From Sialis fuliginosa (lineage: Eukaryota > Arthropoda > Insecta > Megaloptera > Sialidae), in the NCBI GenBank assembly GCA_961205875.1, contig OY540817.1, forward strand, positions 21,363,001-21,427,000: a DNA stretch of 64,000 bases. Reading direction: 5' to 3'. This document shows positions 1 through 11,053 of the stretch, piece by piece. Under the pieces are notes generated by a model. The model made no database searches, was not told the DNA's origin, and saw only the letters and a program-made list of their open reading frames with translations. A program made the position numbers and the translations under genes. The first letter of the stretch is position 1; each line of letters starts with the position of its first letter.

Positions 1-381
1 TCGGGAGGGGGTTTGGCTTGGGGCTCCCAAAATATGCGAAATTCTTATTATAATATCTAATCTTATGACTAAAAAAAAAAGGTTACACAATTGAAAGTTC
101 ATTAATAAGTAGTTATTGAAGACCTTTTTTTTTTTAGTCATATAACTAAGTGCAGTTAACTATATGATAAAAAAAAAAGAAAAGTCATTCAATTCAAAAT
201 TATTATAATTATTTCGCATATTTTAAGAACATTGAATATTTCTGGGGGGGGGGGGGGGGGTTATAATCACAAAAAAGGTCATTCAATTCAAAATTGTAAT
301 AATAATTTCATATATTTTAAGAACATTGAATATTTCGGGGAGGGTTTCGACCCCAAAACCCCCCCCGTTCCTACGCCACTG
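1..381. mobile_element. Edge of a hAT-like relic with internal direct repeats
   Basis: The right end reads CTACGCCACTG, the reverse complement of the CAGTGGCGTAG terminus seen on other hAT-type elements here. Inside, a segment beginning GTCATTCAATTCAAAATT occurs at about 184 and again at about 278 (period 94 bp), each copy running into a G-rich tract. The first G-rich tract is a run of 17 G at 244-260. The window opens with another such G-rich tract, so the element probably extends beyond base 1. Confidence 0.5.
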
Positions 382-636
382 GTATGTGGCCAGTACCGGC
401 TTAAGGCGGTGCAACTGCATTGAAGGGGTGGATTTACATCATAAAAAGATAAAATAATACTGGGTTGATAACTTTAATGGAAGAATAGTGCTACAGTACT
501 ATCAAAAAGTTACACTCATAATATCATGGTAAAATATCGAAAATAATTGTGTTGTTACAGAGAATTTTTGATCAAGTCTATACCCAAAGCCGTCTATTGT
601 TGTATTAGTACGTATAAGGGCAGTTTTCTTTATTTT

Positions 637-856
637 ATGACTAAACGCTTCGACAGATTTTGATAAAAAACTACCAAACAGTAAAGGGTTATTATTCTGA
701 TATGTGATAAAAAATTCAAAATGTTTTTGAAATACAATTAATTGTATTTCAAAAACAAAACGGTCAATCATTTGGAATTTTTTATCACATATCAGAATTA
801 TAAGCCTTTACTGTTTGATAGTTTTTTTATCAAAATCTGTCGAAGTTTTTAGTCAT
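637..856. repeat. Short fold-back (imperfect palindrome)
   Basis: Two arms of about 100 bp face each other around a perfect core at 725-756, centred near 740. The outer parts pair too: ATGACTAAACGCTTCGACAG on the left against a GTCGAAG...AGTCAT stretch on the right. The arms differ by some substitutions and an extra stretch of about 15 bp after the centre. The 89-residue minus-strand frame across it is a by-product of the palindrome. Confidence 0.75.
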
Positions 857-1665
857 GAGAATGGACATAATACGAACTTGATATAGTGGATACGTACAAA
901 AGTGGCAAACTTTTTGATGACAATTATCTCGAGTTTAAAACGGCCGATCTCTTTAAAATTTCATGTTTGGATAGATATCCTGGATTTAAAAAAAAATTCT
1001 ATCGAATGACGTTTGCACGAGAACTACCTTAAGATTGGAGTGGTGGGCGGAAATAGGCATGACAACATAATGAGTTCAACGAATAAAGAATTATTATTAT
1101 TATTAATAAAACGTTTGAAAGCTTTAGATAAAATATTGGCACATTTCAACAGTAAAATAATTGTAAAATCAATACATAACTAATGTTGTTATACATAATT
1201 TAACATAATTATTCGAACCAATAGCAAAGCTGGTGTACAGTGAAATTAATAAATGAAATTGACGTATATTTGTGTTTTTATTTAAAATGATGTAATTATA
1301 TAAGTTCCGCCCTAGAAAAAGATAACCGATGATGTTTGTTTTAATATTTAAGTAAGCGATTCTGACCTTTACGGTGGTAGATGACTTTTGAAACCCATAA
1401 GTATAATGTAAATGAGAGAATTCAATTTTAAACATATGTACATATTTGAAAATAATACTAAAAAAATGAAACCCAGTAATTATCTTATTTTTCTTCTCCA
1501 AAGTATATAAATATCTTTCATACCCTTTTTATTACCTAATAACTAAAACAAAACTAAAAAAGTTCATATTACTGGACTATCTAAATCAAAACTGCGATTC
1601 CCCCAGACGGTCGGGGAAATCCCGTAATAGCTGAGTAACTTAGTTACATGTTCACACATAAACGG
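857..1665. other. AT-rich unique DNA, no feature seen
   Basis: There is a 110-codon minus-strand frame at 1169-1501, but its residues are low-complexity (Ile, Asn, Tyr, Phe, Lys) as expected of AT-rich noise, and it matches nothing I know. No splice or promoter arrangement stands out. Confidence 0.5.
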
Positions 1666-1801
1666 TTAACCCATTAATGCCCAAAGGGGTGTTTTCAAAA
1701 ATTATAAGAAATGTTTTGTTGATATGTTTATATTTTTGGGGGGCCCAAGTTCCCCAATTTTTAATGTTGCGTTGACGCACTCTTGGACGTTAATGGGTTA
1801 A
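1666..1801. mobile_element. piggyBac-like MITE with TTAA duplication
   Basis: A 128-bp element (1670-1797) is flanked on both sides by TTAA (1666-1669 and 1798-1801). The left terminus is CCCATTAATGCCCAA and the right terminus, read inward, is CCCATTAACGTCCAAG. A TTAA target with a terminus starting CCC fits the piggyBac superfamily. It is too short to code for transposase. Confidence 0.7.
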
Positions 1802-1865
1802 TTGACAAATTCATTATCTTGCACCCAGAATCCAAGAACACCGCAATGTCTGAACCTTTTCAATA

Positions 1866-2135
1866 GCGTCGCTCACGTGAACGGTAATAATTTTTCTAGC
1901 ATATTTATACATGTATGTACATATTATATACTTTCTCTGCCGGCTCTGCGATTACGTATCACAGATCTCCCTTCGGCGACATCGTCTGTCTCCTTGGCAA
2001 CAGGTCTATGACGTCACTCACGCGCACTCTGGCGTCCCCCTAACGTCCCTCACAGCGTCCCGACGCCACGTGCATGGGGGAAAACGTGGCCGCCGACGAA
2101 AACAAACTGCGTTCACGGGTTCTTTTGTGCACTGT
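1866..2135. promoter_or_regulatory. CpG-rich block with CACGTG and TGACGTCA sites
   Basis: This block is far richer in G, C and CpG than its surroundings. It carries two E-box palindromes CACGTG (1874-1879 and 2067-2072) and one full CRE palindrome TGACGTCA (2009-2016). Such clustering suits an enhancer or promoter, but no start site or first exon is evident and the function is inferred only. Confidence 0.3.
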
Positions 2136-2151
2136 GCACGCTTTTTATTAT

Positions 2152-2473
2152 TACACCTATCCCACGATTTACACGGTAGATAAGTTCTGCACAAAACCGT
2201 GTAAACTGAAATCTTGGATTTTGTTAAGTAAAATCGTGTAAAACCAAAAAAAAAATAAAAAATGACTCTTAAAAATTAATATCTTCACTTTTTTGAACTA
2301 TCAATCGTTTCTTTCTGATAGGTATGATGTCACTCTCATCACTTGAGCTTTCTTGGTGCAGTTCTTTGTTTAGGCGTATATGGAGCGGAATAAACATTTT
2401 TACTAGTTTTTTGAAAATTGTCAATTTATAAATCTTGTAAAAGCGAAATCGTGTAAATCAGGGGATAGGTGTA
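2152..2473. mobile_element. Fam-K MITE, copy 1 (TA target)
   Basis: Termini CACCTATCCCACGATTTACA and, read inward from the right, CACCTATCCCCTGATTTACA form inverted repeats of about 20 bp. TA lies outside each end (2152-2153, 2472-2473). The element sits inside the ATT run that separates Fam-A units: removing it and one TA restores an uninterrupted (TTA)n-CCATTATAAGG joint. TA duplication suggests a Tc1/mariner-type mover. It is about 318 bp and noncoding. Confidence 0.75.
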
Positions 2474-2475
2474 TT

Positions 2476-3040
2476 ACCATTATAAGGTACTGGCACCAGT
2501 CTTGAACGCATTAAGAGCAAGATATACTGTTTTTTGGGACGATTAGGTTACTTTTTTGTAATTCACATGAACTTATGTTATTAATAAAAGTGCACGATTT
2601 TTATTATTATTATTATTACCATTATAAGGTACTGGCACCAGTCTTGAACGCATTAAGAGCATGATATATTGTTTTTTGGGACGAATAGGTTACTTTTTTG
2701 TAATTCACATGAACTTATGTTATTAATAAAAGTGCACGCTTTTTATTATTATTATTATTACCATTATAAGGTACTGGCACCAGTCTTGAACGCATTAAGA
2801 ACAAGATATATTGTTTTTTAAGACTAATAGGCTATTTTTTTTGTAATTCACATGAATTTATGTTATTAATAAAATAAGTAATTCAATTCAATTACCAAAG
2901 TCAGCAAATATAGTTTGTTTTTTAAATTACAGTCCTTTATTTTTTTTATGTTTTTTCTCCAGTAATGAACAACGTAAAACCCGTAATGGACACTTGAAAA
3001 GATTACACAATGATAAGTACTACGACATAAAAATTATAAA
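2476..3040 (+). mobile_element. Fam-A copy 1 with its end triplicated in tandem
   Basis: Three units of 142 bp start ACCATTATAAGGTACTGG at 2476, 2618 and 2760. Each holds the Fam-A terminus (GGTACTGGCACCAGTCTTG) and ends in GTGCACG(C/A)TTTTT followed by ATT repeats. The third unit runs on into Fam-A body sequence to about 3040 (CAGTAATG motifs, TAAGTACTACGACA). The subfamily terminus reads CTTGAACGCATTAAGAGCA rather than the ATGGCCGC type. Confidence 0.8.
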
Positions 3041-3669
3041 ATAAAGAATTGTCTTTAGTCGCTTCACTAATTATTTATATAAGAAAATACATTTTTCTTG
3101 GTAGTCGCGATATTTATTTTTCTATTTTTAAATAAAATGATCAATTGTCATCAGTTTGGCAGTCACTGGTATTAATACAAATTACGAATAATTTTATAAT
3201 GTTAATTATTATTAATAAATGAAAATATTTCGGATGTCGCTTTTCGAATGCTTTAGTAATAAAAAAAAAATGTCAAGTCATTCATCATGTAATAAATTTC
3301 AAGCGACACTAATTAGTTAACAATTAGCTCTATGACTTTTAACACTTGTCACAATCTATTTTAACACGATTCGAGATAAAGCTATCTCTTAAGTATAATA
3401 AATATTCAACCGATTTTGTAGTTCGGTAAAAATAGATATTCCAATTAATTTCGTTACTGTCTATTCTAAGCTTCTAATTGTAAGGGAAAAAATATTTTTT
3501 ATATTTAGAAGTAGTATTAAATAATTTAAAAATACAGTAAAAATCCGAAATACTGAACAAAAAATTCTGATATATTTTTAATTTTTTTTTGATTGAAAAT
3601 TTTGACGAAGAAATAAACCAACTAATTTCAAACAATATTGTATCTATATAGGACTTTCGACTTTATTGG
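3041..3669. other. AT-rich DNA, no feature seen
   Basis: Very AT-rich sequence with short poly-A and poly-T runs. I see no open frame of interest, inverted repeat or shared repeat. Confidence 0.5.
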
Positions 3670-3970
3670 CAGTTGCGTAGCTAAGAGGGGGGTGACACCC
3701 GTGACGGAAATAAGGAGTGTCACTCCCCCCTGACCCCCAAAAAAGTTAGTAAGTTTTATTTTTTTTGCACATTAGGCGAGTGTTACCCCCTGTGAATTTT
3801 TAACAACAGAAAAAATATATAATTTTATATAATATATAAATTTTACCCACCGGAAGCTTAAAATAACCAAAAAAAGTGAGGTAAATAGGCTTTATTTTTT
3901 AATACATGAGATGGGTGTCACTCCATTGAGGGTGTTACGCAAAATTTGAATACGACCCCCCCCTTCCATG
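3670..3970. mobile_element. hAT-like relic (CAGTTGCGTAGCTAAG terminus)
   Basis: The start CAGTTGCGTAGCTAAG followed by a G run is one base from the CAGTGGCGTAG termini of the elements at 17488 and 51704. GGTGTCAC-type motifs recur within (3690s, 3720s, 3910s). I cannot find a clean right terminus or target duplication, so the right limit is approximate. Confidence 0.45.
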
Positions 3971-4674
3971 TTTTATTTGTTAAGTATAATTTTTTTCGAA
4001 CAAAATAATTTTCTTTCAATTACAAACTTGAACCCGAACCCTAAGAAAATAACAGTTTTTGAACCCAAATAGTTTGCAACATGTTGAACCGAAATTTATC
4101 TTTGAACCCGAACCATATTCTAGTCCTTGAACAAAAGCATATTATTTGTATATATAAAACTTCTCTATTAAGTTATTCGCTTTGACATATGAACTACACA
4201 TTTAATTAATGAAAACAAGCAAGAATGAAGTAAAATATTGTACGTACTTTAGTTTCCAATAAACGTAAAACCTTGAATGAAAGTTATCCAGGAATATCCA
4301 TATTTCTTTACAAACTAAGGAGATTAGATAAACAGACCGGCATCTCTCAAAGGGATAATGAAGACTTTAATTAACACTAGCATAAAGAGGTGTGAGCGAG
4401 AGAGAGGATGTTATTAATAATACATGCTAACGAGTCATTTCATCTGTATCGGGCAGAACGCGCTCGTTCATCAAATATGCAAGTGTCTCAAGGAGTGGAA
4501 ACATTGCCGGGGGGTGGGAAATGTTAAGTAGTGGTGAATAGGGTAGTGAGGTGAGGGTTGGATAAAGATAGATTTATTATTTAGAGGGGTTATGGTGTAA
4601 AGTAGCATCTTATCAGCTGTATTAGTTATTGATTTTTTGTTAGCTTTTTGGAATATTCTTTTGGTCATTTTAAA

Positions 4675-5153
4675 TAACTTAAAATATAGTAAATGTACAG
4701 TGCTTCCTCGTGCTATATTTACCAAAGGTAGTTAGTTATTGAACAATTTCAGATAAATTGCCTGGCATTGGTTAACCATTTTTACGCACCTGATTATTTT
4801 TTCGTATATTATCAATTTTTTGACAATTTCAATCTAAATCTAACGTCAAAATGACATTTAATATGTAGGTATGTCAAAGTAAATATCAATTAAAAAAAAA
4901 AACTTTTAAAGCAAACTGAGATAGATAAGGGAGTATTTTACAACAATTGTTGTATAGGAAATTGAATACTCAAACAAAAAAAATCTTTATTTCACATAAC
5001 ATGTGTCGTTCTTGATATATCTTGAAAAAATAAATATTTTTGGATGTCACTCATCCCCCTTAAACACGATTTTGAAATGTGACCGTCCTCAAGCCAGACC
5101 CAACCATCCGACCAAGTTTCAATAATATCGGTTCAGTGGTTCATGATGAAATT
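4675..5153 (+). mobile_element. Fam-B copy 1, 3' truncated
   Basis: It starts in the Fam-B left end (ACAGTGCTTCCTCGTG) and follows the full copy at 60304 through GTAAGGGAGTATTTTACAAC, ACATGTGTCGTTCTTGA and TTCAATAATATCGGTTCAG. It stops after GGTTCATGA, so the right third is missing. Confidence 0.8.
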
Positions 5154-5154
5154 T

Positions 5155-5213
5155 TTTAATAATATTTTTTAAATTAGGGAGGCGCGCTCCACAGGTTGAG
5201 AATCGCTGATCTA
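5155..5213. mobile_element. Solo hAT-type terminus
   Basis: The run ending CAGGTTGAGAATCGCTG matches the general pattern of hAT right ends (GGTTGAGAATCACTG). It abuts the broken end of Fam-B copy 1. No partner terminus was found nearby. Confidence 0.35.
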
Positions 5214-6480
5214 AGAAGCATTCGTCACTGCATTAAAGAACGTGAAGTAAAATAGCTCAAAAATAAATGATTTTAAAGTAACTACCTACTAAGCTTTACT
5301 ATAATATTACGGTACGGATCTTTCAGGGCACTAAATCTACTCGCACTTGTAAATTTTTTTAGGTATCATTTATATTTAAATTTTCTCAACCCTGTAAAAT
5401 GTAACCACCATTATCACTGCTGTGGAAAATCTTAAGTGGTGGTAAAGGGTACAACACCCTCCTATCTCGAGATTGTTTCTTTTGGGATGTTAAAAAATAC
5501 AACAGGAAAAAAGGAATCGGTTCTGGAGAGATGTAATGGACGCAGCAGGAAGGAAGAAAACAAGAATAATGAAGACATTTTAAAGGATTTGACTTATCTT
5601 GTTTTTGTTTAGGATTCCGAGCGGAAACGCTAAGTAAAATAATGTTTAATTTAGGTAATTATTATACCGTGTTTTCCCTTTTTATATATATTTTAATACG
5701 AAAGATGAGAATAAACGTTGCGCACATTTTTTTTCTTATTTTAATTTACATCTTTATCGTTGTAATGGATGATGTTCGTGTAAAATGAATTTTTTTCGTG
5801 AGTAATATTTAAGGAAAGTATTTTTCAAGATAAATATCAAAGAAAGAATTTTTACAGTTGGTATATTATGTTTCTTTTGGTATATGCGATCTAGAAATTA
5901 ACTACAGAATATAGGAAAAATGTATGTCTCAGTGAGTACACCAGACATATTGATTTTGGTGTTAATCGGATTAGGGGTTTTGGAAATATTCGAAATTATC
6001 GTCTAAAAAGTTAACGTTGCGAGTATTATCTCACTAAATTTGATAAGACTTGGTATATTTTCAGTTCAATTGAACCTAAGAGACATTTACTATTTGTACG
6101 TGCCTAAACAGCTATTGAAGCTATTGGAAATAAATACCAAATTCAAATTGTTAGTTATTTTACGAATGTGTATTATGTTTTTGATTTTAGGACATTAGAA
6201 AACTAATATTTATAATACAAAGGTGAGTTTTATTTCTGAAAAATCCCATATAAATTTTTCATATATTGAAAATTATTTAAAAATATATTAAAGAACATAA
6301 AAGCCATGTATGGTTCTCCATACCGATATTTATGTAACAATTAACCAATATAACATTGAAAATTCTATTGCAATTAGTTGAATTTCTTACAATTTCTCTT
6401 AAAAACATTGACATTAAACTTGCATTGTTCCAATAATTGTTCTTTCAATGATTTAATTCCCACAATTAAATAATTTACTT
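5214..6480. other. AT-rich unique DNA, no feature seen
   Basis: There are no strong repeats or long frames. A short purine-rich patch at about 5500-5580 (GGAGAGATGTAATGGACGCA) has slightly higher GC, but its frames close quickly. Confidence 0.45.
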
Positions 6481-6484
6481 GATG

Positions 6485-6755
6485 AGAGCGTTCACGTCTG
6501 ACCAAAAAACGGAACATGGAACGGATTCATGGAATTTCTGGTGGAATGTCATTTTTTCTAAGGAAGTGAATAACTTTTATGTTCACTTCATGTTGAGCGT
6601 TTCTGTCAGAACACTAGTTTCTATCTCTTTCTGGTTACTTCTTTCTCACTTCCTTACACGCTTAAAAAATAAATTTCTGGTACATTCCTCCAGAAATTCC
6701 ATGAATCAACCAATCAAAACTCGTTCTTCTGTTCTTTTGGTCAGACGTGAACTCA
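6485..6755. mobile_element. Fam-Q MITE, copy 1
   Basis: The ends are inverted repeats: CGTTCACGTCTGACCAAAA on the left and TTTTGGTCAGACGTGAAC on the right. A second inner pair is formed by TCATGGAATTTCTGGTGGAA and its complement near 6700. A second copy, with its middle in the opposite orientation, is at 27387. No clear target duplication is visible. The 93-residue frame over it is not a gene. Confidence 0.75.
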
Positions 6756-6952
6756 ATTAAGATTATCATATAAATCAAAACATGTTCATATTGTTAACAA
6801 AGTTTTACCAAAGTTACAGCACATCAGATATCCCATCTCATAAGTTTAAATTTGATTTGTACAAACAATCGTAGAATTATTAGAAGCAACTTCATTAAGA
6901 TCACAAGCTATGATTCGCCGGGATGCGTTGCGACTGTTTATACAAGGAATAA

Positions 6953-7166
6953 ATAATGTTTAAACAGGCGATGTGGGAATGACCCTCCCAAGATTATATC
7001 ACGGTCATCATCGAGACCTCTATGGCCAGGGGCTGATGCTACAGACGATGCGAAATCACAAATAGCTGACGTAGATCACGAATATCAAGATGTACCAAAC
7101 CCAAACGTGTGTGTATATATGTGTGAGGTGTATCAGCAGTCGTCAAAAGTAACATTTTTTAAGTAG
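6953..7166 (+). other. Open frame after a weak acceptor, possible exon or relic
   Basis: After a TAA at about 6952 one plus frame stays open for some 67 codons, through GC-rich, non-repetitive sequence at 6968-7100, and closes at TAG near 7166. TTTAAACAG at about 6967 could be an acceptor, but it lacks a pyrimidine tract. A stretch of the translation reads RSSSRPLWPGADATDDAKSQ. I do not recognise it. It runs into a Fam-A fragment, so only the first two thirds could be ancestral coding sequence. Confidence 0.2.
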
Positions 7167-7167
7167 A

Positions 7168-8430
7168 AAGGCAAATTTTTAATTAAATGTACTGAATAAG
7201 AAATATGTGTTGATATTTGATTACTACCATTTCTGAATATTAATCAATATCAAAAAAAATCTAAATTGTTGTCCTTTCTGATTTCTATAAAACGAGATCG
7301 AAAATTAAAGTTAAGGAGATTCTCTTATGAAACTACATCACTAGGTGTACCAAATTGTATATTAATTTTATTTCAGTTATTATAAATTGTAAAAATATAT
7401 TAAAATTTATACCTCAAAAATCATTCCCTCACTGTGTCCCAACCACCAAATTTAAATACATTTCTAATTTGTTTCGAAAAGTTTTCTAGAATATGTTTAA
7501 TAACTTATTATTTATTCATTTATAACAATATTCTCTATTTAAAAATGTACAACAGTAAGTAAAACACAAACAGAAAATAAATTTACAAGTATGTCCTTAA
7601 AAAACGAATCATTCCCTCACAATTTCTGTAACAGTGAAATTAGACCGTAATTGTAAATCTATCTGAACGCAGTGTTATTGTTTTTATAATGTGGCAATAC
7701 TGACATTAAAAAATAAATATGGCGAAAGGGCTGAGTGTTGAAGTGTATTGTTGAAATTGTTTTAAAGTATTATTATCCAAATTTACATTTTCGCTCGTCA
7801 TTCCCTCACAAAGTGATCATTCCCTTACTAATACACTAAGCTATCATATCCTTACTTTTGAATTTTTGTTTTAACCCCCTTTAAAGTCAAAAATATTGGG
7901 GACCACTATAACCCTTCAGAAAATTACCCTATGTTTTATTATATTTACGAAAGAAATTGTACATTATTAAAAAAAAAAAACACAATATAACAAAATCATT
8001 TTTCTACTTTTTTTGAGAATCAGCCATACATTTAACTGTATTACAGCGTGATTTGATGAAAATCGGCCAATAAGTGTCAAAATGGTGGACATTTGAACTA
8101 AATTAGTATAATTTATTTATTAATTATTATATTATCATATAACAACTGCTTTACATTGTTTCAAATTTGACGATTCTTTCTTTTATATATTTTGTGTCGT
8201 AATACTTATCATTAGCAAGTGTCCATCACTGCTTATTACTGATTTTACTTTATCCATTACTGGAGAAAAAACATAAACAAAATAAAAGGCTATAATTTAA
8301 AAAAACAAACTATATTTGCGGACTTTGGTAATTAAATTGATTAAATAAAGAGTTACTTGTTTTATTAGTAACATGAGTTCATGAGAATTACAAAAAAGAA
8401 GCTCGCCACTCGCAAAAACAGTATCTTATA
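7168..8430 (-). mobile_element. Fam-A copy 2, split by a 775-bp insertion
   Basis: One end of Fam-A lies at 7168-7250 (GGCAAATTTTTAATTAAATG, then AATATTAATC). The family resumes at 8027 (TACATTTAACTGTATTACAG) and continues to about 8430. In intact copies these two points adjoin, so 7251-8026 is inserted. Small sequence differences are spread throughout. Confidence 0.8.
7251..8026. mobile_element. Insertion with a recurring TCATTCCCTCAC motif
   Basis: The insert inside Fam-A copy 2 carries TCATTCCCTCAC at about 7421, 7608 and 7797, plus TCATTCCCTTAC at about 7823. Its edges are weakly similar when one is reversed (TCAAAAAAAATCT against TCAAAAAAAGTAG). I cannot assign it to a superfamily. No long frame is present. 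Confidence 0.5.
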
Positions 8431-9718
8431 ATATAAATAATAGTGCATTAAGCGAAAGCGGGATATTCGAGTGATTATAATAATATTATAATTTATGTAG
8501 GAAAGCATATTTTAGGGATCACTGGTTCTGGATGAGTTCTGCAGCAGCATTATCTCTTTTCATCCAGCCTCAAGTAAAGTCCTTTTACCCAAATAAGTGT
8601 TTGCGTATGTCAAAGGACTTCATTATATAAACCTACCCGAATTACTATTCCGACTATTCTGAAATACATTTAGAAAATTATACAGACTATTTCTGCACTA
8701 AGATATGTACAATAATAAAGTAAAACAGTTGTCAAATATTACTGAGAGTTATATAATATATTATATAATAGTTTTATGTATATAGAACATATAATACGTG
8801 TCTAAAATATACTTGACATGTGAAAATATCTAAAAATAAACTTTGAAAATTATTACTTTTATCGTGATATCGCTATGAAAAGTTGTAGTAGTTATTTAAA
8901 ATATTACACTGCCATTATAAATCAAGTTTTATAATCATGCTATGAGAAAACACAGTTCTTTTTCAGGAGGACTATTAAAAATGATCATTTTAAACATTTT
9001 ATGGTATCCTTTGAAACGCTGATTTGATGCATAGCGTGTGGTAATATTAGATTAATACAAATTTGAAATACAACAATCAGTTTATTATTTGAATATACAA
9101 TATTCTCATTGTTGCAATTTTTCTCAGTATTCAAAGTGTTGTTCTTATCGCAATTGCTAAGGTGACGTCTAGATAATGTAAGTCATAGCTAGCTCGATTT
9201 GTGGACTTCGGTTCATTCTTTTTGAATCATCTTTTATATATAAAAAAAACCCAGAAGGAGTATCTTACAAACTTATTCATTAGAAAAATAATTTTTATAT
9301 AAACAAAACTTATTTCCGTTGTAGACAAAAACGTAAAAACATCCCCTGGAAATAATTACATTGTTACTTCTCGAGAAATTGGCAATCGGTTGGAAAGATG
9401 AAAAAAAAACCTGTCAAACTTTATGAATAAAATGCCTCAGAAAGGAAAGTTATTTAACCCACGCTGCCACTGGTTTGTGTTGTACAAAAAAGAACAATAA
9501 CGAAACACTTGAAACGAGTTATCGAGTATACCAGAGGTAAGCAAAATGTTTATATGCAATACACAAATATACCAGTAACTATGTATATATGTTAATTTCT
9601 GATATCATTTTAAAATCAGTTATTTATCAATAAAAAGAACGAATAATCCCAATTTTTACCACAATCATTTTAGAAGCATTACACGTTCAGAAACGAAATA
9701 ATAAAAAAAACATTTAAA
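8431..9718. other. AT-rich DNA, nothing firm
   Basis: A weak exon-like pattern occurs near 9110-9180: a pyrimidine-rich acceptor ending TTTTTCTCAG at about 9128, and GTAAGT at about 9179. All frames between close or need an arbitrary donor, so I do not call it. A short AT palindrome lies near 8755-8770. Confidence 0.4.
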
Positions 9719-9951
9719 CTAATTATTAGTATAATTTATTTATTAATTATTATATTATCATAGCAACTGCTTTACATTGTTTCAAATTTGACGATTCTTT
9801 CTTTTATATCTTTTGTGTCGTAGTACTTATCATTAGCAAGTGCCCATCACTGCGTGCTCATTACTGGTTTTACTTTATCCATTACTGGAGAAAAAAATAT
9901 AAACAAAATAAAAGGCTATAATTTAAAAAACAAACTATAATTGCGGACTCA
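9719..9951 (-). mobile_element. Fam-A copy 3, truncated at both ends
   Basis: It begins ACTAATTATTAGTATAATTT and breaks off after CAAACTATAATTGCGGACTC, where intact copies continue with TTTGGTAATT. It retains the ATTACTGGTTTTAC and TCCATTACTGGAG motifs. Confidence 0.85.
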
Positions 9952-10587
9952 TGGGGTGCTAATCAGGGTCGAATGAAACATGGCAGGATTTTCAGAATAT
10001 GAATTCATACTACAACAATAGGAAGTTGCAACTGTACTAATCAGAGTAGGATGAGAAAAGATTTCATAGATAATTTGCCAATCATAATATGAAGTAAATA
10101 CTAAATACACAAAATGTTGTGGATATTTATCAGAGTTTAATGCCATTTTGACAACCGCTGTTCATTTAGGTATAGCAGTATGTATATTTTTTTGTTTGCT
10201 CTGAAACTTGAGCGTAAAGCTAAACTTTTGTTCATTATAAATGGAGAACTTTGAGAAAAGTGTATTCAATGCACAAATATGTTTTTGATGATTCAGGTAT
10301 TGCTGATCAGATGATAGGTCGATATTTGTTGTTTTTGTTTACCTATCCATAATAAAAATACATGCATAACTTATGTACGTCATAGCTATATGCAGAGTTG
10401 ATTTTACATAAAAGTTTTAATAACATATTACGTGGTGATTGGATTGTACCAAAGCTATTTGTGAGATGTTTTTTTTTTTTGTGGTAATGCACATGTTGAA
10501 CTAAATTAATACTTATACTAGCTTTTCATGAATATTAATATAATTTAGTACCATTTTGATGGGGTCACAAATGAAATGGACCCGCGA

Positions 10588-10656
10588 ATTGAATTCTCTA
10601 AGTTTGACAGAAACCAAAAACTATTTATTTTTGCCGCTTGGAGTATTGAAATTGAC
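10588..10656 (+). repeat. Short dispersed repeat O, copy 1
   Basis: TTTGACAGAAACCAAAAACT followed by ATTTATTTTTGCCGCTTGG and GAGTATTG is shared with 20651-20745. The second copy has an extra TGGCGCTAG. The family is unknown to me. Confidence 0.55.
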
Positions 10657-10789
10657 AAATCCAAAAAAATCATTATGTTCACAATTACATACAAATAAAA
10701 CATTAAATTAATTTAGTACGTACATAATCATAGTTCGAAATAATTCAAACGACCTAAAAAACACGTTTAAACACTATAAATTCTTCATA

Positions 10790-11053
10790 CAAAAAACCAT
10801 TGTTTCGAACCGGAACTGAACCGAAAACCGGAAAAAACGTTATTTTTTGCCGGAACATGTTAAAATACCACTTCAGTTGTTCAGGGCTATCATACAAGTA
10901 CCATAAAATGTTCTAAATTATGGTAGAAAATAAATTTTTAATAATAAAAATAAAAAAAAAATTAAAATTAATCACTTTGGAACGAAAACCGGTATATATT
11001 TTTTTACTCGAACCGAAACGAAAAAAATAACGGTTCGAAGCACTGCAAAAAAC
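10790..11053 (+). mobile_element. Fam-D hAT MITE, copy 1 of a tandem pair
   Basis: The element 10798-11045 starts CATTGTTTCGAACCGGAACT and ends CGGTTCGAAGCACTG. The 8-bp CAAAAAAC precedes it (10790-10797) and follows it (11046-11053). Repeated GAACCG and AACGAAAACCGG subterminal motifs are typical of hAT ends. It is 248 bp, shorter than its neighbour through internal loss. Confidence 0.8.

Noticed and set aside
1169..1501. 110-codon minus-strand frame as a gene
   Set aside because: Low-complexity AT-driven composition, no splice or promoter context, and no recognisable domain.
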